A DNA stretch of 64,000 bases, from NCBI RefSeq assembly GCF_036346855.1, contig NZ_CP107841.1, positions 4,034,001 through 4,098,000 on the forward strand, given 5' to 3'. The DNA comes from Streptomyces europaeiscabiei (GTDB lineage Bacteria > Actinomycetota > Actinomycetes > Streptomycetales > Streptomycetaceae). The translations under genes were made by a program, and so were the position numbers. The notes under the pieces were generated by a model. It did not search any database. It was not told where the DNA came from and was given only the letters and a program-made list of their open reading frames with translations. Below are positions 34,682-42,085 of this stretch, in pieces (the stretch's first letter is position 1; the number at the start of each line of letters is the position of its first letter).

Positions 34682-34745
34682 GGCGTTCTCCTTCGGGTGG
34701 CAGGGAATCGGAGCCGCCGCCGTACGCTGTGCGGCGACAAGGAAC

Positions 34746-34774
34746 ACTGTACGCACTGCGAACACTGTGCGCAA
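34746..34774 (-). promoter_or_regulatory. Vegetative promoter of the serine hydrolase, with direct repeats
   Basis: On the minus strand TTGCGC (34769-34774), a 17-bp spacer and TACAGT (34746-34751). Two copies of ACAGTGTTC, 18 bp apart, overlap the spacer and the -10 and could bind the TetR protein encoded next door. The perfect palindrome GCCGTACGGC lies just upstream. Confidence 0.65.
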
Positions 34775-34807
34775 GGCCGTACGGCGTTCCTTCCCTGGCA
34801 CGGAAAA

Positions 34808-34836
34808 GGGCCGCGCACGACTGCTGTGCACGGCCC
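34808..34836 (-). terminator. Terminator of the TetR gene
   Basis: GGGCCGCGCACG (34808-34819) pairs, with one G-T, with the arm ending at 34836. On the minus strand CTTTTCC follows the stem. It lies 17 bases after the TetR stop. Confidence 0.8.
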
Positions 34837-34852
34837 TCGAGCGGGGGGTGTG

Positions 34853-35599
34853 TCAGAGGCGGGTCGCGAGGCCGTCCAGGATCCACTGGAGGCCGTGGTC
34901 GAAGTTGTCCTGGACGACGTCCGCCGACTCGGCTCCGGCCTGTTCCGCGTACCGGCGGCTCAGGTGCGGGTGGTCGCGGGTGGCCCGCTCGATGGCCGGG
35001 CCCACCTGCCGGGTCCAGTCCTCGGGGCTCCGTCCGCTGCGGGCGAGCATGGTCAGCCAGGCCGCCTCGGTGGTGGTCATGCCGAGGACGTACGCGAAGA
35101 GGATGCGTACGGCGTGGTCCGCGCGGTCGAGCGTGAAGCCCGCCGTGTGCAGCATGGCGAGCATGCTCTCGGTGAGCCGCAGGGAGTTGGGGCCCAGGGA
35201 GACGCCGACCTCGCCCAGCATCGGGGCGATCCAGGGATGGCGCAGGATCGTCGCGCGGATGCCGTGCGCACAGCGGGCGGCGGCGGCCCGCCAGTCCTGG
35301 GCGGCCTCCGGGCCCGGTACCTCCATCTCGCCGTAGATCCGGTCGACGAGCAGTTCGATCAGCTCGTCCCTGCTCGCCACGTGCGAGTACATGGAGGTCG
35401 CGCCCACGTTCAGCCGGGCACCCAGGCGGCGCATGCTCAGCGCGTCGGCACCCTCCTCGTCGAGCAGCCGGACGGCCTCGGCGACGATCAGATCCCGGGT
35501 GAGCGCGGGCCGCTCACGCCCGGGGCGTCGGGGGCGGGCCCAGACGGAGGGGATGACCGCGGCGGTCGGATCGGCGGGGGTCTGCGGGTTCTCGGGCAT
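34853..35599 (-). CDS. TetR family transcriptional regulator
   Basis: 248 aa from ATG at 35599, GGGAGGT upstream. TetR HTH: RDLIVAEAVRLLDEEGADALSMRRLGARLNVGATSMYSHVASRDELI (about residues 33-80). The C-terminal domain resembles tetracycline-repressor C-terminal proteins (HPWIAPMLGEVGVSLGPNSLRLTESMLAMLHTAGF). A Pro/Arg-rich N-terminal arm precedes the HTH. The downstream serine hydrolase, whose promoter carries direct repeats, is its likely target. Confidence 0.9.
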   Translation of the reverse strand: MPENPQTPADPTAAVIPSVWARPRRPGRERPALTRDLIVAEAVRLLDEEGADALSMRRLGARLNVGATSMYSHVASRDELIELLVDRIYGEMEVPGPEAAQDWRAAAARCAHGIRATILRHPWIAPMLGEVGVSLGPNSLRLTESMLAMLHTAGFTLDRADHAVRILFAYVLGMTTTEAAWLTMLARSGRSPEDWTRQVGPAIERATRDHPHLSRRYAEQAGAESADVVQDNFDHGLQWILDGLATRL

Positions 35600-35801
35600 G
35601 ACGGCGCCACCTCCCGGCTTCGACGGACATGACGGTGCGTGCAGCGTACGTCCCCCCGCACGCTGTACGAGTGCCACGCGCACCTGCGGCAGCTGATCGG
35701 CGACCGGGGCATCGCCGGGCAGGCGAGGCCGGGCAGACGAGGCCGGGCGAGCTGGGACAGGCTGCGCGTCCCGCGCGTCTGAACGGAGGCTGAGGACAAC
35801 G

Positions 35802-36053
35802 ATGACGATGACCGACTCGAAGACCGACTCGAACCGCAGAGCGGTACGTACGGCGATCCAGGCCCTGTTGGCGGTGGCGACCGCCCTCCCGCTGCTCGCC
35901 GACACCCCGGGAGTGGCCGATCTCCCCGGCTACTCCACGCTGGTGGTCGCGGCCACCGCGCTGAGCCGGCTGATGTCCATGCCGTCGGTGGACCGCCTTC
36001 TCCCACCGTGGCTCAAGGCCGGATCCGGAGGGGCCGTCGATGGTGGGCAGTGA
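35802..36053 (+). CDS. Small phage-holin-like membrane protein
   Basis: 83 aa, GAGGA upstream of ATG. A charged start (MTMTDSKTDSNRRAVRT) precedes two hydrophobic helices (AIQALLAVATALPLLA and LPGYSTLVVAATALSRLMS), then an amphipathic end SVDRLLPPWLKAG. The pattern resembles holin-like proteins of actinophages. It overlaps the next gene by 14 nt. No other phage genes are nearby, so this is an orphan lysis-like cassette or a domesticated pair. Confidence 0.7.
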   Translation: MTMTDSKTDSNRRAVRTAIQALLAVATALPLLADTPGVADLPGYSTLVVAATALSRLMSMPSVDRLLPPWLKAGSGGAVDGGQ

Positions 36054-36300
36054 TGAACGGGCCTCCGTGGCACTGGAGTTGGAGCGCCTGCGCAGAGCCG
36101 TGGACGTCGGCTTCGCCACCACCCGCGGCGACCTCGCCCTCCTCCTCCAACGCGCCGACCAGACCGACAAGACCCTCTCCGAGCACGAGGACCGCCTGGA
36201 CGCCCTGGAACGCTCCCGCTGGCCCCTGCCGTCGCTGGCCGCGGTGACCTCGTGCGCGGCCCTGGCCGTGACGGTGTGGTCGACGACGAGCGGAAAGTAG
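36040..36300 (+). CDS. Coiled-coil protein with C-terminal membrane anchor, partner of the holin-like gene
   Basis: 86 aa from ATG with GGAGGGG 7 bases upstream, inside the end of the previous gene. Heptad-rich helix VALELERLRRAVDVGFATTRGDLALLLQRADQTDKTLSEHEDRLDALER (about 10-58), followed by a single membrane helix LPSLAAVTSCAALAVTVW. Such short coiled-coil plus TM proteins accompany holins in actinophage lysis modules; the biochemical role is unclear. Confidence 0.68.
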   Translation: MVGSDERASVALELERLRRAVDVGFATTRGDLALLLQRADQTDKTLSEHEDRLDALERSRWPLPSLAAVTSCAALAVTVWSTTSGK

Positions 36301-36311
36301 ACCCACAGCAA

Positions 36312-36342
36312 GGGGGTGGGCCGGTGACTCCGGCCCACCCCC
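36312..36342. terminator. Terminator after the holin-like pair
   Basis: 13-bp perfect stem GGGGGTGGGCCGG (36312-36324) with CCGGCCCACCCCC (36330-36342), loop TGACT. It separates the plus-strand pair from the convergent phosphoribosyltransferase gene, so it can serve both. Confidence 0.88.
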
Positions 36343-36360
36343 ACTTGGTCGTGGAAGCGT

Positions 36361-36888
36361 TCAGCCGTGTTGCCAGGGCCGGAGCGCGCAGACGTCCCAG
36401 GAGAAGCGGCGCAGACGCGCCTGCTCGACATGCGTGGCAGTGTCGCCGTAGGTGGTGTTGAGATGGCGCCCGAGAACGACGACGGCCACACTGCCCGCAC
36501 CGGAGGACTTCAGAGCTGCCGCTGCGGACTGAACGTGGTGGCCGGTGGCCCAGGTGTCGTCGATGAGCAGGACGTTCTCACCCCAGAGCGCCGACGCGAT
36601 GTAGCGCGACGGGGAAGCCGTGCGGCCGAGGGTGGCCGCGTCCGGCGTCGGGGTCAGCAGGTCTCGGTGGCGGTCGCGGGTGACGCCGACGACATCGGCC
36701 ACCATGGTGCGCAGGGGATGGCCTTCGCGCCCGCTGGTGCTGGGAACAGTGGTGACCACGCTGAAGCCGGGGACCGCGCAGTGGGCCGCGACGCAGACTT
36801 CGTGCAGAGCGAGGAAACGCCACAGGACGGCCGCAAGGCCCATCTGGAAGTACTGCCGCTGGGGCCCCGTGGTGTTCTTGTACGCCAC
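36361..36888 (-). pseudogene. Phosphoribosyltransferase domain, 3' part of a gene split by an in-frame TGA
   Basis: 175 aa if started at GTG 36888. It carries the PRPP-binding loop VLLIDDTWATGHHVQSAAAAL and the upstream FSVVTTVPS block of ComF-like type I phosphoribosyltransferases. The preceding zinc-ribbon ORF is in the same reading frame and ends in TGA 36892-36894, only one codon (GCT) before this GTG. No Shine-Dalgarno precedes the GTG, and ComF proteins are normally one chain of ribbon plus transferase. So this is either a gene broken by one nonsense change, a product of reinitiation, or a sequencing error. The catalytic part itself is intact. Confidence 0.75.
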
Positions 36889-36891
36889 AGC

Positions 36892-37110
36892 TCATTGGCG
36901 TACTGCTCGTTCTTGAGGGCCCCGGCTCACCGGGACCACGGCGTCGGCAACCCCCACACCGAGGATCTTTCTGACCTTGCCACACTGCCAGCAGGTGGGA
37001 TAGCCAGGTTTCGCAGGACCTCGGCATACCTGACACACACTCGTGTCCGGCAGTAAGGGGTGAACCAGGAAGTTGGCGTAGCGGGCGGACAGCCCTTCAA
37101 CGGTTGCCAC
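36892..37110 (-). pseudogene. ComF-like zinc-ribbon domain, 5' part of the split gene
   Basis: 72 aa from GTG. CQVCRGPAKPGYPTCWQC gives two Cys pairs typical of the N-terminal ribbon of ComF-like proteins. Starts 13 bases after the dprA-like stop, so it is co-transcribed with it. Leu19 is encoded by TTA (37054-37056), the rare codon read by the bldA tRNA in Streptomyces, implying developmental control. Ends with an in-frame TGA directly ahead of the transferase domain. Confidence 0.75.
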
Positions 37111-37123
37111 CCGGATCCGCCGC

Positions 37124-38008
37124 CTACGCCCAGGTCAGCTCGCCCGTGGCGGGGACGAGGGAGTCGAGGTGGTCGAAGACGTCGGCCGGGCCGTCGACGA
37201 CGGTCGTGTTCGGTCGACTCGCGTACTCCCTGGCCCATTCATGAGTCATGAGAGAGCGCATGAGGAAGACCCTGCGGCCGTGCTCCAGGGCGAGACGGGC
37301 CTGCATGCGAGCCCCGCTGCGGTACGCCGCCTCGACCACCACCGTGGCCAGGCTGTAGCCGCTCATCACAGCGTTGCGCATGGGGAACGACGCCTTCGAG
37401 GGCGGCGCGGAGGGCCAGAACTGGGAGAGCACCAGTCCTCGCTCGGCGATCTCCCGCTGCAGGCCGGCGTTCTGCGCCGGGTAGGCGTGGCGCAGGCCGG
37501 TGCCGACCACCGCGACCGTCCGGCCGCCGACCGCGAGTGCGGTCCCGTGTGCCGCCGTGTCGATCCCGGCGGCCAGGCCGCTGACCACCGTGACTCCGCG
37601 TTCGGCAAGTCCTCCTGAGATGGCGCGAGCGTGGGCGATTCCCTCGGGCGTGGGGGTGCGAGTGCCGACGACGGCGACCCGCAGGTCGTCCTCGACAGCG
37701 GTGCCGCGCAGGAACAGGAACGGCGGCCGCTGGTGGACCAGCCGCAGGTAGAGCGGATAGCCCTCGTCAAGGATCGTCACCAGGCGCATGCCCTCGCGCT
37801 CCCATGCGGCGATCTCCGTGGCGACGGCTTGCAGATCCACGGTGGGCTCGGTGTCGAACAGAGCACTCTGGCCCGAGGCGTCGAGCGCGCTCTCCAGGAC
37901 CTCGCGGGCACTACCGACGGTCTCGATCTGGTCGGTGAGCTCGGGCCAGGGGCGGTCGCCGCGCCGCAGCAGTGCGACGAGGGCGGCTCGCTCCAGGTCC
38001 TGGTCCAT
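37124..38008 (-). CDS. DprA/Smf-like (SLOG superfamily) protein
   Basis: 294 aa from ATG at 38008. An N-terminal helical region of about 60 residues precedes a Rossmann DprA core: VAVVGTRTPTPEGIAHARAI, LAERGVTVVSGLAAGIDTAAHGTAL, VAVVGTGLRHAYPAQNAGLQREIAERG, SQFWPSAPPSKASFPMRNAVMSGYS. It lacks the C-terminal winged helix of housekeeping DprA. In this genus true dprA lies elsewhere, and DprA/SLOG plus phosphoribosyltransferase pairs are predicted nucleotide-signalling or conflict modules, so a defence-like role is possible (inference). Confidence 0.85.
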   Translation of the reverse strand: MDQDLERAALVALLRRGDRPWPELTDQIETVGSAREVLESALDASGQSALFDTEPTVDLQAVATEIAAWEREGMRLVTILDEGYPLYLRLVHQRPPFLFLRGTAVEDDLRVAVVGTRTPTPEGIAHARAISGGLAERGVTVVSGLAAGIDTAAHGTALAVGGRTVAVVGTGLRHAYPAQNAGLQREIAERGLVLSQFWPSAPPSKASFPMRNAVMSGYSLATVVVEAAYRSGARMQARLALEHGRRVFLMRSLMTHEWAREYASRPNTTVVDGPADVFDHLDSLVPATGELTWA

Positions 38009-38109
38009 GGCCCGAGTATAGGGACGGCTTCCTGACCGCACGCCCGGCGGAGGAGGGGCGCCGCACCGGCCGAGGGTCACTCCTACGACGCACGCGGCGC
38101 GGTCCGTAG

Positions 38110-38601
38110 TCAGACGGCTACGCATCCGGACTCCACCCCTGCCCCACCCAGCTCGAACCACATCAGCTTCCCCCCACCCCTCCCGAGGCTCCCGCCCTCC
38201 ACCGGCCAGCACCCCCATCGGTCGGCGCACTGGCGGATGAGGAAGAGGCCCCGGCCGTGGTCGATGTCCGTCGAGGGTGAGCGTGGGACCGGCGCGGCGT
38301 CCGGGTCGTCGAACGGAGGTGGGACGTACGCGCTGTGGTCCCAGACGAAGACGCGCAGGCGCCCGCCGCCGAGGGCGACCAGGCGTACGGAGGAGGGACC
38401 CTTCGTGTGCTGGTACGCGTTGGTGACCAGCTCCGAGGTCAGCAGCTCGGTGACGTCGACGATCTCGTGAAGGCCGTGACTCGACAGGATCGCCCGCACG
38501 GTCACGCGGGCGATACGGGCGGCCCGGGGGTCGCAGGGCAGACGAAGGGCGTACTTCCAGCATTCGGGCGAACGGGAGTCGAGCGGGGATACGGTGACCA
38601 T
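38110..38601 (-). CDS. RsbW/SpoIIAB-like ATP-binding protein
   Basis: 163 aa from ATG at 38601, with GGAGG upstream; an in-frame TTG at 38640 is less likely. HATPase_c motifs: N-box ELLTSELVTNAYQHT and GRGLFLIRQCADRWG (G1). SSVRLVALGGGRLRVFVWDHS lies between. These single-domain kinases are abundant in Streptomyces and act as anti-sigma-type switch proteins. Its partner is unknown. Divergent from the XRE gene, a pairing often seen in this genus. Confidence 0.88.
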   Translation of the reverse strand: MVTVSPLDSRSPECWKYALRLPCDPRAARIARVTVRAILSSHGLHEIVDVTELLTSELVTNAYQHTKGPSSVRLVALGGGRLRVFVWDHSAYVPPPFDDPDAAPVPRSPSTDIDHGRGLFLIRQCADRWGCWPVEGGSLGRGGGKLMWFELGGAGVESGCVAV

Positions 38602-38816
38602 GAACGCCTCCGGGGAGGAAGGGGACTTGGGCTCGCTCAACGGCCGCGGCTCAGCGGTGGCAGTGCCTGGGGTGGTGCGCTTCCGGCTTACGGACGGGGC
38701 CAGTTGGGCGGTACGTGTCCACCGTAGGACAGATGGTTAGATGGATCTAACCAAAACAACTGAAAGCATCAGCGCTTCACTCTTGTGAGGGATGCACACC
38801 GCTGAGGGGAGACGTC

Positions 38817-39668
38817 TTGCCGCCCACGAACAGTCCGACGCTGCGCCAGCGGAGACTGGGCGCCGAGCTGCGCAAACTCCGCGAGCGCGCGGGACTCACC
38901 GCGACCGGTGCCGCCACACTCCTTGGGGTCAACCAGGCGCGCGTCAGCATGATGGAGACCGGCCGCACCCCCATCAGCGCCGACCGAGTGCGCTCCATGG
39001 CCCGGGCTTACGACTGCTTCGACGCGGCGTACGTCGACGCGCTGGCAGCGATGACCGGACGGCGGACGCGTGGCTGGTGGGAGGAGTACCGCGAACACCT
39101 CCCGGCCAACTTGGTCGACCTCGTGGAGCTTGAGCATCACGCGGCCTCACTGCGGGTGGCCCTGTTCGTCCATGTTCCCGCGCTGCTCCAGACCACCGAA
39201 CACGCCCGGGCGCTCTTCCGGACAGTGGTCCCACCACTGCGGCAGTACGAGATCGAGCACCGTCTGACTCACAGGATCAAGCGACAGGGAATCCTCTACC
39301 GGAGCAACCCCACCCCGTATCTGGTCACCATCCACGAGGCGGCTCTGAGGATGGGATTCGGCGGCCGAGCCGTGGCCGTCGAACAGCTCAGGCACCTTGT
39401 CGACATGAGCGAACTCCCCCATGTCACCATCCGGGTCATCCCCTTCGGCGATGCCAGCTTCCCGGGCGCGGGGCAAAGCATCACCTACGCCGCCGGACCC
39501 GTTCTCCAGGTTGACACTGTGCAGTTGGACAGCCACCACGGTTGCGAGTTTCTGGACAGTGAGGCCCAGCTCGCCAAGTACCGATCAGTGATCGACGGCC
39601 TGGAGGCTTGCGCCCTCGCGCCGGAGAAGTCGCGAGATCTGATCCACAGCATCGCGAACGACCTGTGA
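38817..39668 (+). CDS. XRE-type HTH regulator with DUF5753
   Basis: 283 aa from TTG, with GAGGGGAGA upstream. Cro/C1 HTH: LGAELRKLRERAGLTATGAATLLGVNQARVSMMETGRTPISADRVRSMARAYD (residues about 14-66). The C-terminal DUF5753 segment includes WWEEYREHLPANLVDLVELEHHAASLRVALFVHVPALLQT and a Val-Ile-Pro-Phe block VTIRVIPFGDASFPGAGQSITY. WhiJ-like family; members act with DUF397 partners, present here directly downstream, in developmental control. Confidence 0.92.
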   Translation: MPPTNSPTLRQRRLGAELRKLRERAGLTATGAATLLGVNQARVSMMETGRTPISADRVRSMARAYDCFDAAYVDALAAMTGRRTRGWWEEYREHLPANLVDLVELEHHAASLRVALFVHVPALLQTTEHARALFRTVVPPLRQYEIEHRLTHRIKRQGILYRSNPTPYLVTIHEAALRMGFGGRAVAVEQLRHLVDMSELPHVTIRVIPFGDASFPGAGQSITYAAGPVLQVDTVQLDSHHGCEFLDSEAQLAKYRSVIDGLEACALAPEKSRDLIHSIANDL

Positions 39669-39679
39669 AAGGCACCGGC

Positions 39680-39895
39680 ATGTCCAGACTTCACTGGCAG
39701 AAGTCCACCTATTGCGGCGACGCCTCCAACTGCGTCAACCTCGCCGCCGCCCCCACCGGACACATACTCCTCCGCGAGAGCGACACCCCCACCACCATCC
39801 TCACCACCGCCCACGCCCCCCTCCGCTCCCTCATACAGACCCTCAAGGGAGCGGAGGCGCAGAAGAAGGGTCAGCCCGACGCATCGCCCACATAG
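39680..39895 (+). CDS. DUF397 protein, partner of the XRE regulator
   Basis: 71 aa from ATG with GAAAGG upstream; an in-frame GTG at 39665 overlapping the XRE stop (GTGA) is an alternative. DUF397 hallmarks: LHWQKSTYCGDASNCVNLA and ILLRESDTP. Small acidic-to-neutral partners of this kind bind the WhiJ-like regulator in toxin-antitoxin-like fashion. Its 3' end overlaps the convergent gene at 39871 by 25 bases. Confidence 0.9.
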   Translation: MSRLHWQKSTYCGDASNCVNLAAAPTGHILLRESDTPTTILTTAHAPLRSLIQTLKGAEAQKKGQPDASPT

Positions 39896-40740
39896 CTGAG
39901 CGTGTCCGTGCCGCCGGCCTCCCAGGTGATGACCACGTCGTTGCCGGAGCGGCGGACCGTGGCGAAGGTGATGTCGTCGTCACCGACGTCCTTCGAGGCC
40001 AGGGGGGCGAGGGCCATACGGAAGTTGTTCTCGTCACGGTAGGTGCCGACGCCCGACATCATGCCCTTGCTGCCGACCATGTCGATGTAGGAGAGGAGGT
40101 GCTGGCCCTTGTTCTCCCCGGTGGTCTCCTCGGCGCGGATCGTCAGGGTCCTGAGCTCGTCGTCCTGCCACTGGCCCTCGACGCCCGTTGCGGGGGCAAC
40201 GCTCGAACCACCGTCGTCCAGACCGCCGTCGGGCGTGTCACTGGCCTCGTCCGTGGCCTCGTCGGTGGCCTCCTCCGTCTCCGACGGGCTCTCGGACTCG
40301 CCCGCCGACGCCGACACGCTCTGCCCGGGCTTGGCCGTGTCGTTCTCGTCCCCGTCGCTGGTGAGGAGGAAGATGCCACCGCCGATCACCGCGAGCGCCG
40401 CCACGGCGGCCACGATGATCAGCGCGACTTTGCCTCCGCTACCACCGGAGGGCGGAGGCGGCGGATAACCCCCGTACTGCGGGCCGTAGTTGGGCGCCCC
40501 CGGCATGCCCGGCGCCCCGTACTGCTGTTGCGGAGCCGTCGGGTACGGCTGCTGCGGAGCCGCCCCGTACGGCTGCTGAGGAGCCGTGGCGTACGGGTTC
40601 GGCGGCTGGCCGGGGACCTGGCCCTGGACCGGCGGGGGCCCACCGGGCGCCGGCGGGGGCGTGTAAGGCCCCGGGTACGGCTGCTGCGGCGGCTGGGCGC
40701 CGTAACCGTCGTACGGCGGCTGGCCGGGGGGCTGAGTCAT
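39871..40740 (-). CDS. Proline/glutamine-rich single-span membrane protein
   Basis: 289 aa. Residues 1-105 are a cytoplasmic Pro/Gln/Tyr-rich tail with PQQPYG-type repeats. One membrane helix, VALIIVAAVAALAVIGGGIFLL (about 109-130), follows. An acidic Ser/Glu-rich linker leads to an extracellular domain of about 100 residues (GQWQDDELRTLTIRAEETTGENKGQHLLSYIDMVGSKGMMSGVGTYRDENNF). No family recognised for that domain. The layout resembles many Streptomyces surface proteins of unknown function. Confidence 0.82.
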   Translation of the reverse strand: MTQPPGQPPYDGYGAQPPQQPYPGPYTPPPAPGGPPPVQGQVPGQPPNPYATAPQQPYGAAPQQPYPTAPQQQYGAPGMPGAPNYGPQYGGYPPPPPSGGSGGKVALIIVAAVAALAVIGGGIFLLTSDGDENDTAKPGQSVSASAGESESPSETEEATDEATDEASDTPDGGLDDGGSSVAPATGVEGQWQDDELRTLTIRAEETTGENKGQHLLSYIDMVGSKGMMSGVGTYRDENNFRMALAPLASKDVGDDDITFATVRRSGNDVVITWEAGGTDTLSYVGDASG

Positions 40741-40903
40741 CGGCGGGTGTCACTCCTTGAGTCGCTTCGGCGAGGCAAGAAGTGCGAGAACGCCTGCCTC
40801 CAGCCAGCCCAACATCCACCACCCGCCGAGTCGTACGCAAGTGCGTATCCCGGTTGGTTACGCGGTCAATACATGACCGACCACCCGCAAGTGACCGCCC
40901 GCG

Positions 40904-42085
40904 TCAGGGCCTTCCCCCGGCCCTCCCAGGATCCGCACTCTTCGGCCACAGTCGAGGCCTGCGCCGGGCGGCCAGATCCTCCGCCCAGCCGAACGCGACG
41001 ACGCAAGCGACGACCAGCAGCCAGGTCAGGACCAGTACCGGCCAGACGCTCTCCAGCAGCCACGGGGCGTTCTGTTCGAGGAACACCACGTCCCACAGCC
41101 GGTCCCACTGGGTCTCGGCGATCATGATGCAGGTGGTGTGCCAGAGATAGATCGTCACCGCGCGGGAGTTGAGGAAGGTGACCACCCCGTCCCAGCGGCG
41201 CAGCCGGGGCGGCCACTGCGGCCACGACGGGCTGAAGTGCAACAGCAACGCCACCACCGCGACGGACCACAGGGACTGGGCGAACGGCATGTCGTCCAGG
41301 TCGTTGCCGGCGCCGTAGTCGTGGCGCAGGGCGTACCAGAGGCCGATCAGGGCGACCACCGGGGCCACGGACGGCACGACGTACCTCGGGAGGCGCTTGA
41401 GGGTCCCCTCGTGGTGGGCCATGCCGAGGATCCAGCAGGCGCCGAAGGTGGTGAAGTCCGTCAGCCCCGAGGAGATCCGCTCGCCCGGCAGCTCCAGCAG
41501 GCCCAGTTCGAGCACCCCGGCCAGCGCGATCGGCGCGAGGACCGTCACCACCGGCACCTTCCGCAGCGCGCGAAGCAGCACCGGGGAGAGGACGACGAAC
41601 CAGATGTAGGTGCGGACGTACCAGAGGGGTCCGGCCAGTTCCACGGCCCAGTCGGCGCCGATGAAGCCGTGCACCCCGGGCAGGCCGTCGGCGTACGGCG
41701 GCTCGCTGACCGGGAGGATCCAGAACGTGAGGTGGAACCACCACCAGAGGGGATGCCAGTACGGATCCGGCCCCCAGCCCTGGGCCACCATCCCCGTCAC
41801 GCCGACGACGCCCAGCAGCCACACCGGCGGCAGCAGCCGGCGGAGCCGGCCCCTGACGACGTCCAGTGCCGGGCGCTTGAGCGAGCGCGCCATGAGGTTG
41901 CCGGCGAGCGCGAACATCACGCCCATGGAGGGGAAGACGAGCGGCAGCCAGCTCCAGCCCGCGAGGTGGTAGAGCACCACCCGGAAGATGGCGAGGCCCC
42001 GGAGAAGGTCGAAGTAGCGGTCCCGGCCGGGCGCGGGTGGCGCCGACGGGGTCTGCGGGGTGGAATCCTGCGTGAGCGTGCTCAT
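40904..42085 (-). CDS. Membrane acyltransferase (acyltransferase 3 family)
   Basis: 393 aa, overlapping matB by 4 nt (ATGA at 42082-42085). RDRYFDLLRGLAIFRVVLYHLAGW at the start is the typical family-3 entry, followed by about ten membrane helices. IYLWHTTCIMI near the C-terminus matches the late conserved His region. Likely transfers an acyl group (such as succinyl or acetyl) to a surface glycan, probably the matB product given the coupling. Confidence 0.88.
   Translation of the reverse strand: MSTLTQDSTPQTPSAPPAPGRDRYFDLLRGLAIFRVVLYHLAGWSWLPLVFPSMGVMFALAGNLMARSLKRPALDVVRGRLRRLLPPVWLLGVVGVTGMVAQGWGPDPYWHPLWWWFHLTFWILPVSEPPYADGLPGVHGFIGADWAVELAGPLWYVRTYIWFVVLSPVLLRALRKVPVVTVLAPIALAGVLELGLLELPGERISSGLTDFTTFGACWILGMAHHEGTLKRLPRYVVPSVAPVVALIGLWYALRHDYGAGNDLDDMPFAQSLWSVAVVALLLHFSPSWPQWPPRLRRWDGVVTFLNSRAVTIYLWHTTCIMIAETQWDRLWDVVFLEQNAPWLLESVWPVLVLTWLLVVACVVAFGWAEDLAARRRPRLWPKSADPGRAGGRP

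Noticed and set aside
35802..36342. Complete prophage
   Set aside because: Only two phage-like small genes; no integrase, capsid, tail or endolysin gene in the flanking DNA.
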